DNA from: Nocardiopsis alborubida
GTDB taxonomy: Bacteria > Actinomycetota > Actinomycetes > Streptosporangiales > Streptosporangiaceae
Length of the DNA: 64,000 nucleotides
Direction of reading: 5' to 3'
NCBI RefSeq assembly: GCF_012396365.1
Contig: NZ_JAAXPG010000002.1
Coordinates: 62,001-126,000, forward strand
Every line of letters begins with the position of its first letter. The stretch's first letter is position 1. A model generated the notes under the pieces. The model was not told the DNA's origin, ran no database searches, and worked only from the letters and a program-made list of their open reading frames with translations. A program made the position numbers and the translations under genes. Of the stretch, positions 17,105 through 25,566 are shown piece by piece.

Positions 17105-18133
17105 TCAGGCAGTACCGATGGGGCGCTCCTGCGCCCGTGCCAGTCGATCGGCGACCAGTGAGGCCGCACGATCGAGCAGATAGGGCCGCCCGTTACGCGT
17201 CTCCGTGTGCTTCGCCCGCTTGGGCAGCACCTCGATGGCGGCGGCGTAGAGGAGCCAGGCCTGGTCACTGGCCGAGTAGCTCGTCTGCCTCATCCCGGCA
17301 TGGAGGTTCATCGCCTGGACCTGTTCGGCGTAGAGCGTGCCGAGGACGGAGAACTCCCAGCGGGAGCGGTCGTGGTCGAAGTCGGACAGATCCTTGCGCC
17401 GGTCCTTGGAGCCGACGACCGCCGCGGCGACGATGTCGTGCGCACCGGGGATGTCGGGCATGTCCTCATCGGTAACGATCTCACCGGCGGACCCGGCGGC
17501 GCCGGCGCGGGCGTTCTCGGCCAGGTCGGCGTAGAGGTCCTCAAGCGAGGCGAAGCGGGTCGGCGGCCGGTCATCCTCGAGCCCTGCGGCCACGGATCTG
17601 CGGGTGAAGGTGATCCAGTGGTCGAGCAGGATCTCGAACCATCCGTTCCTCTGGCGTAGGACGCGCTTGTGGGCGGCGTGCGGGAAGTCGTGGAGGTTCT
17701 TCGGCCGCGGCATGACTAAGTGGTATCCGCGCCCCGACATCGAGGTCTCCGCCCAGAGGACGCCGGGTAGGCGCAGTAGGTCGGCCGCGAGGTCGGGCGG
17801 GCAGTCGGGCTCGACATCGACGACGACGACTCCGTCGCTGTGCGACTGCAGGTAGTAGGCGTGGTTGGCCGCGTTGGGCAGGGCGGCGACGAGCTCGCCA
17901 AGGCTCATCAGGCAGGTCGAGTCGAGGGCGAAGGCCCCGCGCAGAGGGCCGTCGTGCTGGCACCCGGGACGACAGCCCTCGAGGAAATGGCGGACGTCGA
18001 TCGGTGCCTTGTGCCCGGAGTCGGGGTCGTCGCCGAGCCGTCCGGACACCGTCCAGCGCCGAACGGGGGCCAATGTCTGGATGGTCAAGTTGGTGTAGAA
18101 CTCCGGGAAGAGCGTGAGCGGATCGACGGTCAC
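17105..18133 (-). CDS. Prim-Pol-like (archaeo-eukaryotic primase superfamily) protein
   Basis: 342 residues from GTG 18133, chosen over upstream codons because GAAGG lies eight bases before it. Three motifs fit a Prim-Pol catalytic core: VVVVDVEPD (Asp/Glu pair, 106-108), SGRGYHLVMP (133-142) and the segment ending ILLDHWITFTRR (about 168-179). Such proteins make primers or copy DNA on mobile elements. The last 150 residues are helical and unassigned. No helicase domain is fused; the separate helicases nearby could serve it. A second, D5-type primase-helicase is at 37012. Confidence 0.7.
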   Translation of the reverse strand: MTVDPLTLFPEFYTNLTIQTLAPVRRWTVSGRLGDDPDSGHKAPIDVRHFLEGCRPGCQHDGPLRGAFALDSTCLMSLGELVAALPNAANHAYYLQSHSDGVVVVDVEPDCPPDLAADLLRLPGVLWAETSMSGRGYHLVMPRPKNLHDFPHAAHKRVLRQRNGWFEILLDHWITFTRRSVAAGLEDDRPPTRFASLEDLYADLAENARAGAAGSAGEIVTDEDMPDIPGAHDIVAAAVVGSKDRRKDLSDFDHDRSRWEFSVLGTLYAEQVQAMNLHAGMRQTSYSASDQAWLLYAAAIEVLPKRAKHTETRNGRPYLLDRAASLVADRLARAQERPIGTA

Positions 18134-18232
18134 ATCAACGCCTTCGTGTGTTGGTGGGTCAGAGGGAAGAAAGACGAGACCCCGCGCTGGTGCGCAGAGC
18201 GGGGCCTCGTCGATCGGCCATGGCACGTCCGC

Positions 18233-19183
18233 TCAGCCGTTGTAGGCGATCCCGGCCTGGGGCTGGGACTGCTGCGGGGCCCAGGGGCTGCTCGGGTCCG
18301 GAGTCCCGATGGCCGAGGCGACGTCCTTGGCCGCCTGGTTCTCGGCGCGCAGCCTGGCGTTCTCGGCCTCGATGCGGGCGAGCTTCTGCTCGGCGGTCTC
18401 CTCGGCCTGGACCGAGGAGGGCTGCGCCTGCTGGACGGCCTGTGGCTGGGCGACGGGGGCCGGAACGACCTGCTGCGCGGACGGAGCCGGCTGGGTCGGG
18501 GCCTGCTGTACCTGACCGGCCGGCTGAGGAGCCGGGAAGGACAGGCCGGAGGTCTTGTCGACCTCGGTGCCCACGGGCTCGGCCCCACCGACAGGGGTGG
18601 CTTCGTTGGACGGCACGGCCTGCATCGGCTGAGCCAAGGTGATGCCGCGGGCCTTCAGCTGGGACTCGTCGACGCTGCCGGGGGTGTAGTAGCGAGGGGC
18701 CTCGTTGACGAGCACGTGAGTCAGTCCCAGACCGCGGTTCTCCTGGTCCCTGGCCTTGTACACCTCGAGGACGAGGGTGACGTCGAGCCCGCGGGCGAGC
18801 TCCTGGCCGCTGAGGTCCTGGACGAAGCCACCCTCACCGGGGATCCCGATGCTGGGCAGGTTGTTGCCCTTGGAATCGATCGAGTAGCTGAGGCCGTCCT
18901 CGGGCTTCTTCTTCGAGGTGTAGCAGCGCTCGGCGACGTACTGCTCCTCGAGAGTCGGGTTGTCGGGGTCGGCATAGATGACCTGGGCACCGCCGCTGAT
19001 GGTGGCGGTGGTGTACGGGCTGGTGATGTCGTACTTCATTCCGGCCTGGCGGCGGCGGACGTTGGCCTGCGCGAGTTCTTTACCCTCGATGCGGCGGGTG
19101 AGCCGGGCGAAGGCGAGCTTGCCCCGGATGGTGACGACGGAGCCCTCGGTGAGCTGGTCGGCGCGGACGGTGTTGTTAGCCAT
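18233..19183 (-). CDS. Beta-rich protein with Q/P-rich tail, possibly ssDNA-binding
   Basis: 316 residues. The first about 170 (MANNTVRADQLTEGSVVTIR, then KLAFARLTRR) are beta-rich with charged strands, like an OB-type fold. Residues about 205-260 are Q/P/A-rich low complexity (QPAGQVQQAPTQPAP), and a short coiled coil AEQKLARIEAENARLRAEN follows. Bacterial SSBs have an OB domain plus a Q/P/G linker, and a related tail occurs in the SSB-like gene at 54289. The DNA-binding role is inference. Promoter region at 19228-19265. Confidence 0.6.
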   Translation of the reverse strand: MANNTVRADQLTEGSVVTIRGKLAFARLTRRIEGKELAQANVRRRQAGMKYDITSPYTTATISGGAQVIYADPDNPTLEEQYVAERCYTSKKKPEDGLSYSIDSKGNNLPSIGIPGEGGFVQDLSGQELARGLDVTLVLEVYKARDQENRGLGLTHVLVNEAPRYYTPGSVDESQLKARGITLAQPMQAVPSNEATPVGGAEPVGTEVDKTSGLSFPAPQPAGQVQQAPTQPAPSAQQVVPAPVAQPQAVQQAQPSSVQAEETAEQKLARIEAENARLRAENQAAKDVASAIGTPDPSSPWAPQQSQPQAGIAYNG

Positions 19184-19227
19184 GTGCGATTCAACTTTCT
19201 GCTGGTTAGCCAGCGGTCAGACGCGCG

Positions 19228-19265
19228 ATGAATCCAATGATCATTCAATGCTTATTAGATTCATC
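19228..19265 (-). promoter_or_regulatory. AT-rich control region of the primase/MoxR operon
   Basis: GATGAATC (19228-19235) is inverted as GATTCATC (19258-19265) around CAATGATCATTCAATGCTTATTAG. The 10-mer TCATTCAATG (19241-19250) recurs exactly at 33571-33580 upstream of the polymerase operon. It probably holds the leftward promoter and a common regulator site. Confidence 0.45.
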
Positions 19266-19378
19266 TATGATACAAGATCAGTTCGTGTATGAGTGGATAC
19301 GGGAATGGCCGACCTGATCGCGGTCGTGCGATCCGGTCGGCCGATGGATGAAGCGGGTCCGGTTGTGGGAGTGCGGCC

Positions 19379-19620
19379 TCAGCGCAGTGCGTCGAGCGCT
19401 CCGCTCAGGGTTCGGAGACGCTCGATCTCGACTTTCATCACGTCGTCGTCGGGTGAGTAGTCCTGCGGGAAGTCGAGCGTGCAGTCACCGAGGGGCTTGA
19501 TCCACGCGGTGACGACAGCGACGACTCGTCATCGATCTGCTCGAGCGCGTGCACCGTGATGCCAGCCTGGGTCGCGGAGACCGCCAGATCGGGCTCATCC
19601 CTGGGGCCTGCCCCCGTCAT
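19379..19620 (-). pseudogene. Frameshifted small gene
   Basis: ATG 19620, four bases after the upstream stop, opens MTGAGPRDEPDLAVSATQAG. Near 19515 the coding bias moves by one base into VAVVTAWIKPLGDCTLDF, which continues KVEIERLRTLSGALDALR to TGA at 19379. A single base at GACGAGTCGTCGCTG would restore an 80-residue protein. Function unknown. Confidence 0.5.
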
Positions 19621-19624
19621 CTGG

Positions 19625-19885
19625 CTACGGCGTCGGGGTCTGGACGTCGAGCCATGCCTGCATCGCCTCGAGGGCGGTGGAGACGCCGTCGCGCTCGTCG
19701 AGGCGGATGAGATCGGTCCAGCCGATCTGTGTGAGCGTCGCAACGTCGAACTCGCCACGGCTGGCCTCGGTCACCTGGTACAGGCCGGAACCGGCGACCT
19801 CGTAGATGGTCAGGCCGGGCCTGTTCGTTTCACAGGACCGCTCGTACTTGACGGGCAGTTGCGATGCGCGGAGAGGGAGGGTCAT
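19625..19885 (-). CDS. Small hypothetical protein
   Basis: 86 residues from ATG 19885 with AGGAG eleven bases upstream. Beta-rich (IYEVAGSGLYQVTEAS) with a helical end (STALEAMQAWLD). No family is recognised. It sits thirteen bases after the stop of the gene at 19898 and in the same frame. Confidence 0.6.
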   Translation of the reverse strand: MTLPLRASQLPVKYERSCETNRPGLTIYEVAGSGLYQVTEASRGEFDVATLTQIGWTDLIRLDERDGVSTALEAMQAWLDVQTPTP

Positions 19886-19897
19886 GAGCTACTGCTC

Positions 19898-20137
19898 CTA
19901 TCGGTCGAAGATATCGAGGACGATCCGCGCCACCTGATCGTGGGTCTTGGGCGCTCCGGTACGCAGGTCCTCACCGGACGCGACGACCTTGGCGCTCGGG
20001 CCGTGTGTGAGCCGGTAGCCCCACAGGCCGCTGTAGGAGCGGCCGAGGGTGCCGCCGCCGATCTTGTAGACCCCGACTTCGCCGTGCCTATAGGCGATGG
20101 TGAGCTCAACGATCTCGGGGTCGAAGACGCCGGTCAT
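19898..20137 (-). CDS. Small hypothetical protein
   Basis: 79 residues from ATG 20137, overlapping the upstream stop by ATGA. It begins MTGVFDPEIVELTIAYRHG and contains GGGTLGRSYSGLWGYR. Coupled translation with the DUF4326 gene suggests a functional pair. No domain is recognised. Confidence 0.6.
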   Translation of the reverse strand: MTGVFDPEIVELTIAYRHGEVGVYKIGGGTLGRSYSGLWGYRLTHGPSAKVVASGEDLRTGAPKTHDQVARIVLDIFDR

Positions 20138-20718
20138 GATGCGAGGGCCTTCTTCTTGACAGCGTGGGCGAGCTGGTTGTGGACGGCGGCCATGCGTACG
20201 GCAGAGCCGGAGCGGGCGCGGATCCAGTCACCGATGACGGCGCAGGAGTTGCCGACCATCCAGCGCATGGGGCCGGTCGCCTCGAGAACAGTGCCTGTGG
20301 GGCCGGGGTCGGTGACCCGCAGGAGGAACCGGTGGAGCTGCCCATGGTCGTCCCAGACCGTCACCCGCAGCCAGAGGCCGGGGGCGTCCACGGCCGGAAC
20401 GTGGCCGGGTCGAAAGGTCTCGAGGTGGGCCAGGGTGAGCAGCACTCCCCCGTGGCAATACCCGGCGGGGCAGGTGCAGACCAGATCGCGGCCGGCGAGC
20501 TCGCCGACGTGTTCGCGGATCCACCGCGCGCGTTTGTCCGGGGCGTGGAGAACCCACTTGTCCCACTGCTCGACGATGTCTTCGCGCGTGCCGTCGCGCC
20601 GGGCCCTGAACGGGGTCGCCCATGGCGATCCGGGACCGATGTCGACGGCGTCGGCGGGCCTGTTGCGGTCCTTGATCCGCCAGAGGCGGCCCGGCGCGTG
20701 CAGACGGGCGATGGTCAT
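20134..20718 (-). CDS. DUF4326-domain protein
   Basis: 194 residues from ATG 20718, with AGGAGG six bases upstream. DUF4326 hallmarks are visible: VDIGPGSPWATPFR near residue 27, GTREDIVEQWDKW, then LAGRDLVCTCPAGYCHG, where the Cys/His cluster may bind metal. The family is common in phages and plasmids and its activity is uncertain. A C-terminal 80-residue extension (LWLRVTVWDDHGQL onward) is private. Confidence 0.75.
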   Translation of the reverse strand: MTIARLHAPGRLWRIKDRNRPADAVDIGPGSPWATPFRARRDGTREDIVEQWDKWVLHAPDKRARWIREHVGELAGRDLVCTCPAGYCHGGVLLTLAHLETFRPGHVPAVDAPGLWLRVTVWDDHGQLHRFLLRVTDPGPTGTVLEATGPMRWMVGNSCAVIGDWIRARSGSAVRMAAVHNQLAHAVKKKALAS

Positions 20719-20899
20719 GGGGACCTCCTGGTCGATCATGGGAAGCGGCGAGCGGTCGGGGTTCGCCCCAACAGCTCGTCACCCGGGACCGACGTGAGTC
20801 GGTCCGGCCCCTGCGCGCCGAGATGGGAGACCCCCTTGACGAAGACGACCCCTGGGCCGGTGGCTCCAGGGGTTGAGGCCTGTAGGCGTAAGGTCGGGC

Positions 20900-21026
20900 T
20901 CACGCGGCGGCCGCGAAGTCAGCCAGGGCCTGACGGTCGGTGAAGGCCATGACGGGACCGGTGGGAACCCGAGGACGGCCTTGATGTGGTCATAGGCGGC
21001 CTTGCCGACAGAGACGTCGGTGACTC
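20900..21026 (-). pseudogene. Startless, frameshifted fragment
   Basis: A coding-like frame reads TDVSVGKAAYDHIKAVLG and then shifts by one base near 20958 to MAFTDRQALADFAAAA with TGA at 20900. No start codon precedes the first piece. The last 16 residues from their own ATG could in principle be a peptide, but the bias pattern fits a broken gene better. Confidence 0.4.
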
Positions 21027-21110
21027 TTAGTCCACGTCCTCCTTGAGCCCGCTGTTGCCACCCAGGTGGTACTTCGTGGCCGAGCACTGGGCGCAGCCGG
21101 TCAGGGTCTC
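21027..21110 (-). pseudogene. In-frame tail after a TAG stop, CxxC motif
   Basis: Directly after the TAG of the gene at 21111 the same frame continues ETLTGCAQCSATKYHLGG and on to TAA at 21027, with strong codon bias and a CAQC zinc-knuckle motif. No start codon precedes it. The simplest reading is that the upstream gene once ended here and a nonsense change now truncates it; stop read-through is an alternative. Confidence 0.4.
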
Positions 21111-21638
21111 CTAGGAGTCGCGGGTCCCCCGGTCCTCGTCCGGGGGCTCTGGGGAGCCGAGGATGAAGCCGCGGGCTTCGCCTGCGTCGAGCATGTCGGC
21201 GAGGTGAGCGAGGACCATGGCCTTCTGTGTACCACGACGATCGGCGATGGGATCGTAGCCGCGGAGGACCTCCATGTCGATGATCCAGCCTTCCTCGGCG
21301 TCGGCGAGGGCGGCGAGCTCGGAACCGGCGCGCACGTCCAGCCCGGTCACGAGGTGGTCGAACTCGGGGGTGAGGTCGAGGTGCTGGCCCGGTTCGTCGG
21401 TGTAGAGGACGTCGCTACCCGCCCGACGCCCCTCGGCGTCGAAGGCCGTAAGGAAGTCCCTGTCGGCGCGGGCGATGTTGTTGACGTGGACTGCGACGAC
21501 CGCCTCGTCGTCGAAGAAGTCGGTGATGGCGAGCCTCTCGAGCGTGCGGGTCCGGCCCTGGTGGCAGGACAGGAGCCGCTTGGCCTCGGCGAAGCCGGCG
21601 AAGTCGTCTCCATTGGAGGTCGGGGGGTGGGCTGTCAT
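21111..21638 (-). CDS. Hypothetical protein, possibly truncated
   Basis: 175 residues from ATG 21638, which overlaps the upstream stop by ATGA and has GGGAAG ten bases upstream. It begins MTAHPPTSNGDDFAGF; the centre is beta/alpha alternating (AVVAVHVNNIARADRDFL). The TAG at 21111 may be premature (see 21027-21110). Family unknown. Confidence 0.6.
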   Translation of the reverse strand: MTAHPPTSNGDDFAGFAEAKRLLSCHQGRTRTLERLAITDFFDDEAVVAVHVNNIARADRDFLTAFDAEGRRAGSDVLYTDEPGQHLDLTPEFDHLVTGLDVRAGSELAALADAEEGWIIDMEVLRGYDPIADRRGTQKAMVLAHLADMLDAGEARGFILGSPEPPDEDRGTRDS

Positions 21639-21709
21639 GATTCGAGGTCTTCCCACAGCTCGCCGCCCACCTTAGCGCCGATCGTCTTAATCACCAGGCG
21701 AGTGGTCAT
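21635..21709 (-). CDS. Micro-ORF, 24 residues
   Basis: ATG 21709 opens MTTRLVIKTIGAKVGGELW and ends TGA inside the ATGA overlap with the next gene. The ribosome site is weak. Coupling supports translation; the length leaves doubt. The frame is open upstream to a GTG at 21859, but that part lacks coding bias. Confidence 0.35.
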   Translation of the reverse strand: MTTRLVIKTIGAKVGGELWEDLES

Positions 21710-21876
21710 CACGGGGTCGGCCCTACTTCTGCCGCCGACGTGTCGCAGAGGTCTTCGGCTTCGGTCGCGTCTGCTAGCCGTGGCCCTGTGCCGGCTGAGG
21801 CACCTGTGCTCTCCGGCGACTGTTTCTGGTGTTCCGGTCGAAGGGGTGGTGGAGGACATGCGTTCGACGGTAGATC

Positions 21877-22033
21877 AAACTTAGCTAAGTTTCAAAGAAC
21901 TTAGCTAAGTTTTTGGGCAGACTGGCCAAGCACGGTGCGCACCCTGGAACCACCACTGGGGCAACCGGCCATCAACCCCATCTACACCGCGGGGTCGACC
22001 AAACTTGTGTGCAGATAGTCAAACTTAGCTAAG
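21877..22033. promoter_or_regulatory. Three palindromic operators, core CTTAGCTAAG
   Basis: AAACTTAGCTAAGTTT at 21877-21892, AACTTAGCTAAGTTT at 21898-21912 and AAACTTAGCTAAG at 22021-22033. The third lies just upstream of TACCCT (22040-22045), a TANNNT -10 box seven bases before the regulator ATG, so the message is probably leaderless and binding would block it. The best candidate binder is the XRE protein encoded next door. Confidence 0.7.
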
Positions 22034-22051
22034 CAGCGGTACCCTACAGCC

Positions 22052-22774
22052 ATGACCAACGGCAGCCCGCCACCGTCGCACCACTCGGCCAACGTAGCGG
22101 CAACCAACCTCAACAAGCACCTCAACACGGCGCGAGAGACACAGCAGATCTCCTGGAATGCCTTCGCGAGAAAAATCGGCATTAGCACTGTCGCATTCAC
22201 CAACATCCGGTTCGGTCGCTCCAACCCGCACCAAAAGACCATTAAGCGCATCGAAGAAGCTGCCGGATGGCCAGCGGGAGGGTACAAACTCGCCCGACAG
22301 GACAAGGACCCCATGCAAGGCCAAACCCAGAAACCCTCCACCCTATCCAGCCGTCTTAATTTCCTCCTTAAGCGCGCGCCGACGATAGACGGAAACGAGC
22401 ACTCCCCCGAACGAATCTCCAATTTCCTAAAGGATAGAAAAAACATCGACTACAGCGCCCAAGAAATCTATGCAATAAGCGAGGGGGTCACAACAAGTGT
22501 CCCCGATCATATTCTTGAAGGAATTGCCGAGTATTTCCAGATCACTAAAGGTGCGCTGTACTTCCACGATGACACGGTGGCGAAAGAAGTAGAAGCCGAG
22601 ACAAATCTCCTTCACGCCATAAAAGACAAGAATGTCCAGAGAATCGCAACACGGATCGCTGGACTCTCCGACCGGAGCGTCGAACCACTTATGGCCATGA
22701 TCGAAGCTGCGGCCGAGGTGGCACGGAAGAACGAGGGAATATCGCCCGAATTCGGAGGTGATGATAAAGACTGA
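22052..22774 (+). CDS. XRE-family HTH regulator
   Basis: 240 residues. An N-terminal helix-turn-helix spans roughly 18-65 (KHLNTARETQQISWNAFARK then IGISTVAFTNIRFGR), followed by a second helical region and an acidic tail. Such regulators repress their own promoter; palindromic operators overlap this promoter. The gene has clearly lower GC and more A/T-ending codons than its neighbours, suggesting recent transfer. It is followed by an ImmA/IrrE peptidase, the classic partner that inactivates such repressors in ICE and phage switches. Confidence 0.8.
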   Translation: MTNGSPPPSHHSANVAATNLNKHLNTARETQQISWNAFARKIGISTVAFTNIRFGRSNPHQKTIKRIEEAAGWPAGGYKLARQDKDPMQGQTQKPSTLSSRLNFLLKRAPTIDGNEHSPERISNFLKDRKNIDYSAQEIYAISEGVTTSVPDHILEGIAEYFQITKGALYFHDDTVAKEVEAETNLLHAIKDKNVQRIATRIAGLSDRSVEPLMAMIEAAAEVARKNEGISPEFGGDDKD

Positions 22775-22845
22775 AGAGGAGCGGAACGGGAGACAAATCG
22801 ACCTCACCCCTCCCCCAGGGTGGGCGCACATCAGGGAGGGTTAAC

Positions 22846-23364
22846 TTGTCCGTCAGCGACACCAGGCTTCGCCGCCGCTGCGCCAAACTCCTGCGCCAGA
22901 TTACTACTGGCGAGGTCCTTGACCTCGACGGACTTGTCGCGAGAATCGCCGCATGGCGCGGTAGGGAAATCATTCTCCTGCCGTTCAACTTGCCGGCAGG
23001 GACTCCCTGTGGACTATGGCTCTCCCTGAACGGCAAGGACGTCATTTTCTACGACAACAATACCTCAATTCTTCATCAAAAACACATCATCGCGCACGAA
23101 TTAGGACATATTGCGTTCGATCACAACAAGGGCGAGAATTCTGTTATCGATAGCCAGGTCGCCATTGACCTATTCCCCAATTTCAGTCCTGAGTTCATCA
23201 TGAAAGCCCTTGGGCGCACTCACTATTCGTCGGAAGTCGAACGTGAAGCGGAAACATTCGCTACTGTCGCCATTCAAGGGTCTTCCAGGTCGGACGAAAA
23301 GCTAAAAGCAGGCGATGCCGCCACCGAAAGGTTCACTCGGGCAGTCGAAGATGGGATCCTGTGA
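22846..23364 (+). CDS. ImmA/IrrE-family metallopeptidase
   Basis: 172 residues from TTG 22846 with GGGAGGG seven bases upstream. The zinc-binding motif HELGH sits in IIAHELGHIAFDH, and the substrate-loop sequence VIFYDNNTSILHQKH precedes it, as in ImmA/IrrE peptidases. Members cleave a partner repressor (ImmR, DdrO). The adjacent XRE gene is the expected substrate. Lower GC than the backbone. It overlaps the next gene by four bases. Confidence 0.85.
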   Translation: MSVSDTRLRRRCAKLLRQITTGEVLDLDGLVARIAAWRGREIILLPFNLPAGTPCGLWLSLNGKDVIFYDNNTSILHQKHIIAHELGHIAFDHNKGENSVIDSQVAIDLFPNFSPEFIMKALGRTHYSSEVEREAETFATVAIQGSSRSDEKLKAGDAATERFTRAVEDGIL

Positions 23365-24581
23365 ACGAGCTCCTCACCCTCGCCGTCATCCCTGTCGTCA
23401 TCATCGCGATCATCCACAAGTCCGTGCAGTTCCACAACAACCCAGCCAACCCTAGGCTGTTCGCCGTTCGAATCTACATGTACATCGCCATCGGGGTCGG
23501 ATTCACCCTCGGGTTAAGTCCCGCATACACATTCCTCGGCGATATCACAGGCGTTCCCAACATCGCCCAACTCTGCAAGCACATCATTGGGATCACCTCC
23601 ATTCAATGCGTACAGTTCTTTCTGCATGCACTAAACGACCCTCAAAAATCTACCGCAAGAGCTAAGAAACGCGCTGCGTTCACCATTCCCATCATCGGGG
23701 TCATGATCGCCGCATTCTTCGCCGCGCCGAAGGAAACGCCGGAGCCGGAACATTTCCTCGCCGTCTACGCCACCGCGCCCGGCATGGGCTTGTACATGGT
23801 CTGCTACCTCCTGCTTTTCACGATCGCCCTCATCGACCTCGTCCAGATATCGCTCCGCTACCGCAAACAAGCGCGGCGCCCCCTTGTCCGCGCAGGCGCC
23901 ACCTTCCTCACCACCGGATTCGCACTCGCTTTCCTCTACGTCCTTACCAAAGCCAACACCACCGCAGTGCTCCTCAACCTCATCGATCCCGTCTTGCCGA
24001 CGAACGACACGCTCAGCCACGCATTGCTCGTCGCCGCCGTCGTCAGTGTCATCCTCGGCGGTACGATCCCTGCGGCCCTGACACTCGCCCGCTGGCCGCG
24101 CAGGCTTCGGATCCTCAGGGCTCTGTACCCCCTCTGGCTCGACGTCTACCGAGCCACGCCCGGTGTCGTCCTCAACCCACCCCGCACCCCCTCACGCCCA
24201 CCAACCCCCAGCCCCGCCAGCACACGAGAACTACTGTTGCGCCGCATTGTTGAGATCCGCGACGGAGCCCGGGAGACCCGCCCGTATCTTGACCCCAGTG
24301 TCGTCCGCACAGCGAAAGAAGCTGCCCGCGCCAGCGGTCTCAGCGGGGACGAACTCGCCGCGACCGTCGAGGCCGCTCGACTAGCCGCCTCTCTCCACGC
24401 AGCCCGCGACACTGACGCAGTACCCGCCAGCGTTTCCACAATCGAGCCTCTGGCCAACCTCGGTGGAGCCGACCTCGACACCGACGCCGCAACGCTCCTG
24501 CCTGTCGCCCTGGCCTACGCCACCAGCCCCATCGTCGCGTCCATCATCCACGAGTACGCCGGGAGAGCCACCTATGCCTGA
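23361..24581 (+). CDS. MAB_1171c-like putative transporter (DUF6545 type)
   Basis: 406 residues starting at GTG 23361 inside the ImmA stop overlap. Seven or so hydrophobic segments fill residues 1-245 (LTLAVIPVVIIAIIH, then MYIAIGVGFTLGL, FLTTGFALAFLYVL and others). A cytoplasmic helical tail carries LYPLWLDVYRATPGVVL, typical of MAB_1171c-like proteins of Actinobacteria, which commonly sit beside XRE and ImmA/IrrE genes. The substrate is unknown. GC rises toward the 3' end. Confidence 0.75.
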   Translation: MNELLTLAVIPVVIIAIIHKSVQFHNNPANPRLFAVRIYMYIAIGVGFTLGLSPAYTFLGDITGVPNIAQLCKHIIGITSIQCVQFFLHALNDPQKSTARAKKRAAFTIPIIGVMIAAFFAAPKETPEPEHFLAVYATAPGMGLYMVCYLLLFTIALIDLVQISLRYRKQARRPLVRAGATFLTTGFALAFLYVLTKANTTAVLLNLIDPVLPTNDTLSHALLVAAVVSVILGGTIPAALTLARWPRRLRILRALYPLWLDVYRATPGVVLNPPRTPSRPPTPSPASTRELLLRRIVEIRDGARETRPYLDPSVVRTAKEAARASGLSGDELAATVEAARLAASLHAARDTDAVPASVSTIEPLANLGGADLDTDAATLLPVALAYATSPIVASIIHEYAGRATYA

Positions 24582-25173
24582 CGGCGGACCAGCCAATGCC
24601 ATCGCCCGCATAACCACTGAGGTATTCGCGCCTGCATATCTGGCTGTCCTTCTCGTCGCCGCGATCTCGTGGCATTCCGCTGCCACGTGGGTTTCCGCGC
24701 TCTTGTGGGCGTTCCATGCGGTGTTCTTCGGTGCCGTCATTCCCTTGGGGTTCATCTACTACGGCATCCGTCAGGGCTGGTGGGGTGACCGACATGTCCG
24801 CGAGCGAGCGTTGCGCCGGTGGCCACTGCTAGTGGGACTGGTTTCGGTCGCCGCGGGCACCGCTACCGGGCTGGCCTACGGAGGCCCCCGAGATCTCGCG
24901 ATCCTCGGAGCCGTCATGGGCGCCTCGCTCGGGGTCATGCTGGTCGTCACCGACCGTCTTGAGGTCAAAGCGTCCATGCACACCTTCGTCGCGGTTATCA
25001 CCGCCGCGATTGCAACGCTCTACTATGGCGCCATTGGGGCTGGGATCGCTTGGCCACTCGCCGCGATGGTGGCTTGGTCCCGGATCCGGCTCGATCACCA
25101 CACTCCGGCCCAAGTTGTCGTCGGCGCCCTTGTCGGCGTGGCTGCGACGAGCGTCTTCGTGTGGTCCAGGTAG
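24574..25173 (+). CDS. PAP2-like membrane protein
   Basis: 199 residues from ATG 24574, overlapping the previous stop by eight bases. Five or six hydrophobic segments are present. KASMHTF near residue 130 and SRIRLDHHTPAQVVVG near 170 resemble the PAP2 phosphatase K-x-S-x-H and S-R-x-x-x-x-x-H-x-x-x-Q signatures, though catalytic spacing is imperfect. MAB_1171c-like genes often have such a neighbour. Possibly a lipid phosphatase or an inactive relative. Confidence 0.6.
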   Translation: MPDGGPANAIARITTEVFAPAYLAVLLVAAISWHSAATWVSALLWAFHAVFFGAVIPLGFIYYGIRQGWWGDRHVRERALRRWPLLVGLVSVAAGTATGLAYGGPRDLAILGAVMGASLGVMLVVTDRLEVKASMHTFVAVITAAIATLYYGAIGAGIAWPLAAMVAWSRIRLDHHTPAQVVVGALVGVAATSVFVWSR

Positions 25174-25566
25174 CGACATCCGCGCTGCCTTCCTCTCCCG
25201 AGGGTTTCCCGTCTGCATCGACAGACGACGGTTCGGCAGCGGGCTCTCCGTCGGTGACGTCCCGTGTTCACACTAGGCGGCAACGAGCCCCAGATCCGAC
25301 CCCTGGGGCTTCTGCTGACGCGTCAGCGCCCGTCCAATAAGTAGGGGGGAGCGATGGTAAAGACCGGTAGGGCCGATCGTTCACCTGAACCACGTCGGCG
25401 GGGCCAGGCGTAGTGCGCCGGCCCCGCCGTGAAACGCTGACCCACGCAAAACGGGATCTCATCGGAAGGCCGGTGACCGCGGATTCGCTCTCCCTTTGGC
25501 GGATCAAGGAAGGCGTCGTAGGTTCCTATGCTCTCCATTGTCTCTTTATTCAATGGCCATATATGA
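25174..25566. other. Convergent intergenic region
   Basis: About 390 bp between two convergent operons. It holds one hairpin (25286-25310) and no reading frame I can support. An A/T-rich patch (about 25540-25570, CAATGGCCATATATGATCAT) lies next to the end of the dprA-like gene. Confidence 0.5.
25286..25310. terminator. Bidirectional hairpin
   Basis: AGCCCCAG (25286-25293) pairs with CTGGGGCT (25303-25310) across nine bases, between the convergent PAP2-like and dprA-like genes. Confidence 0.6.
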
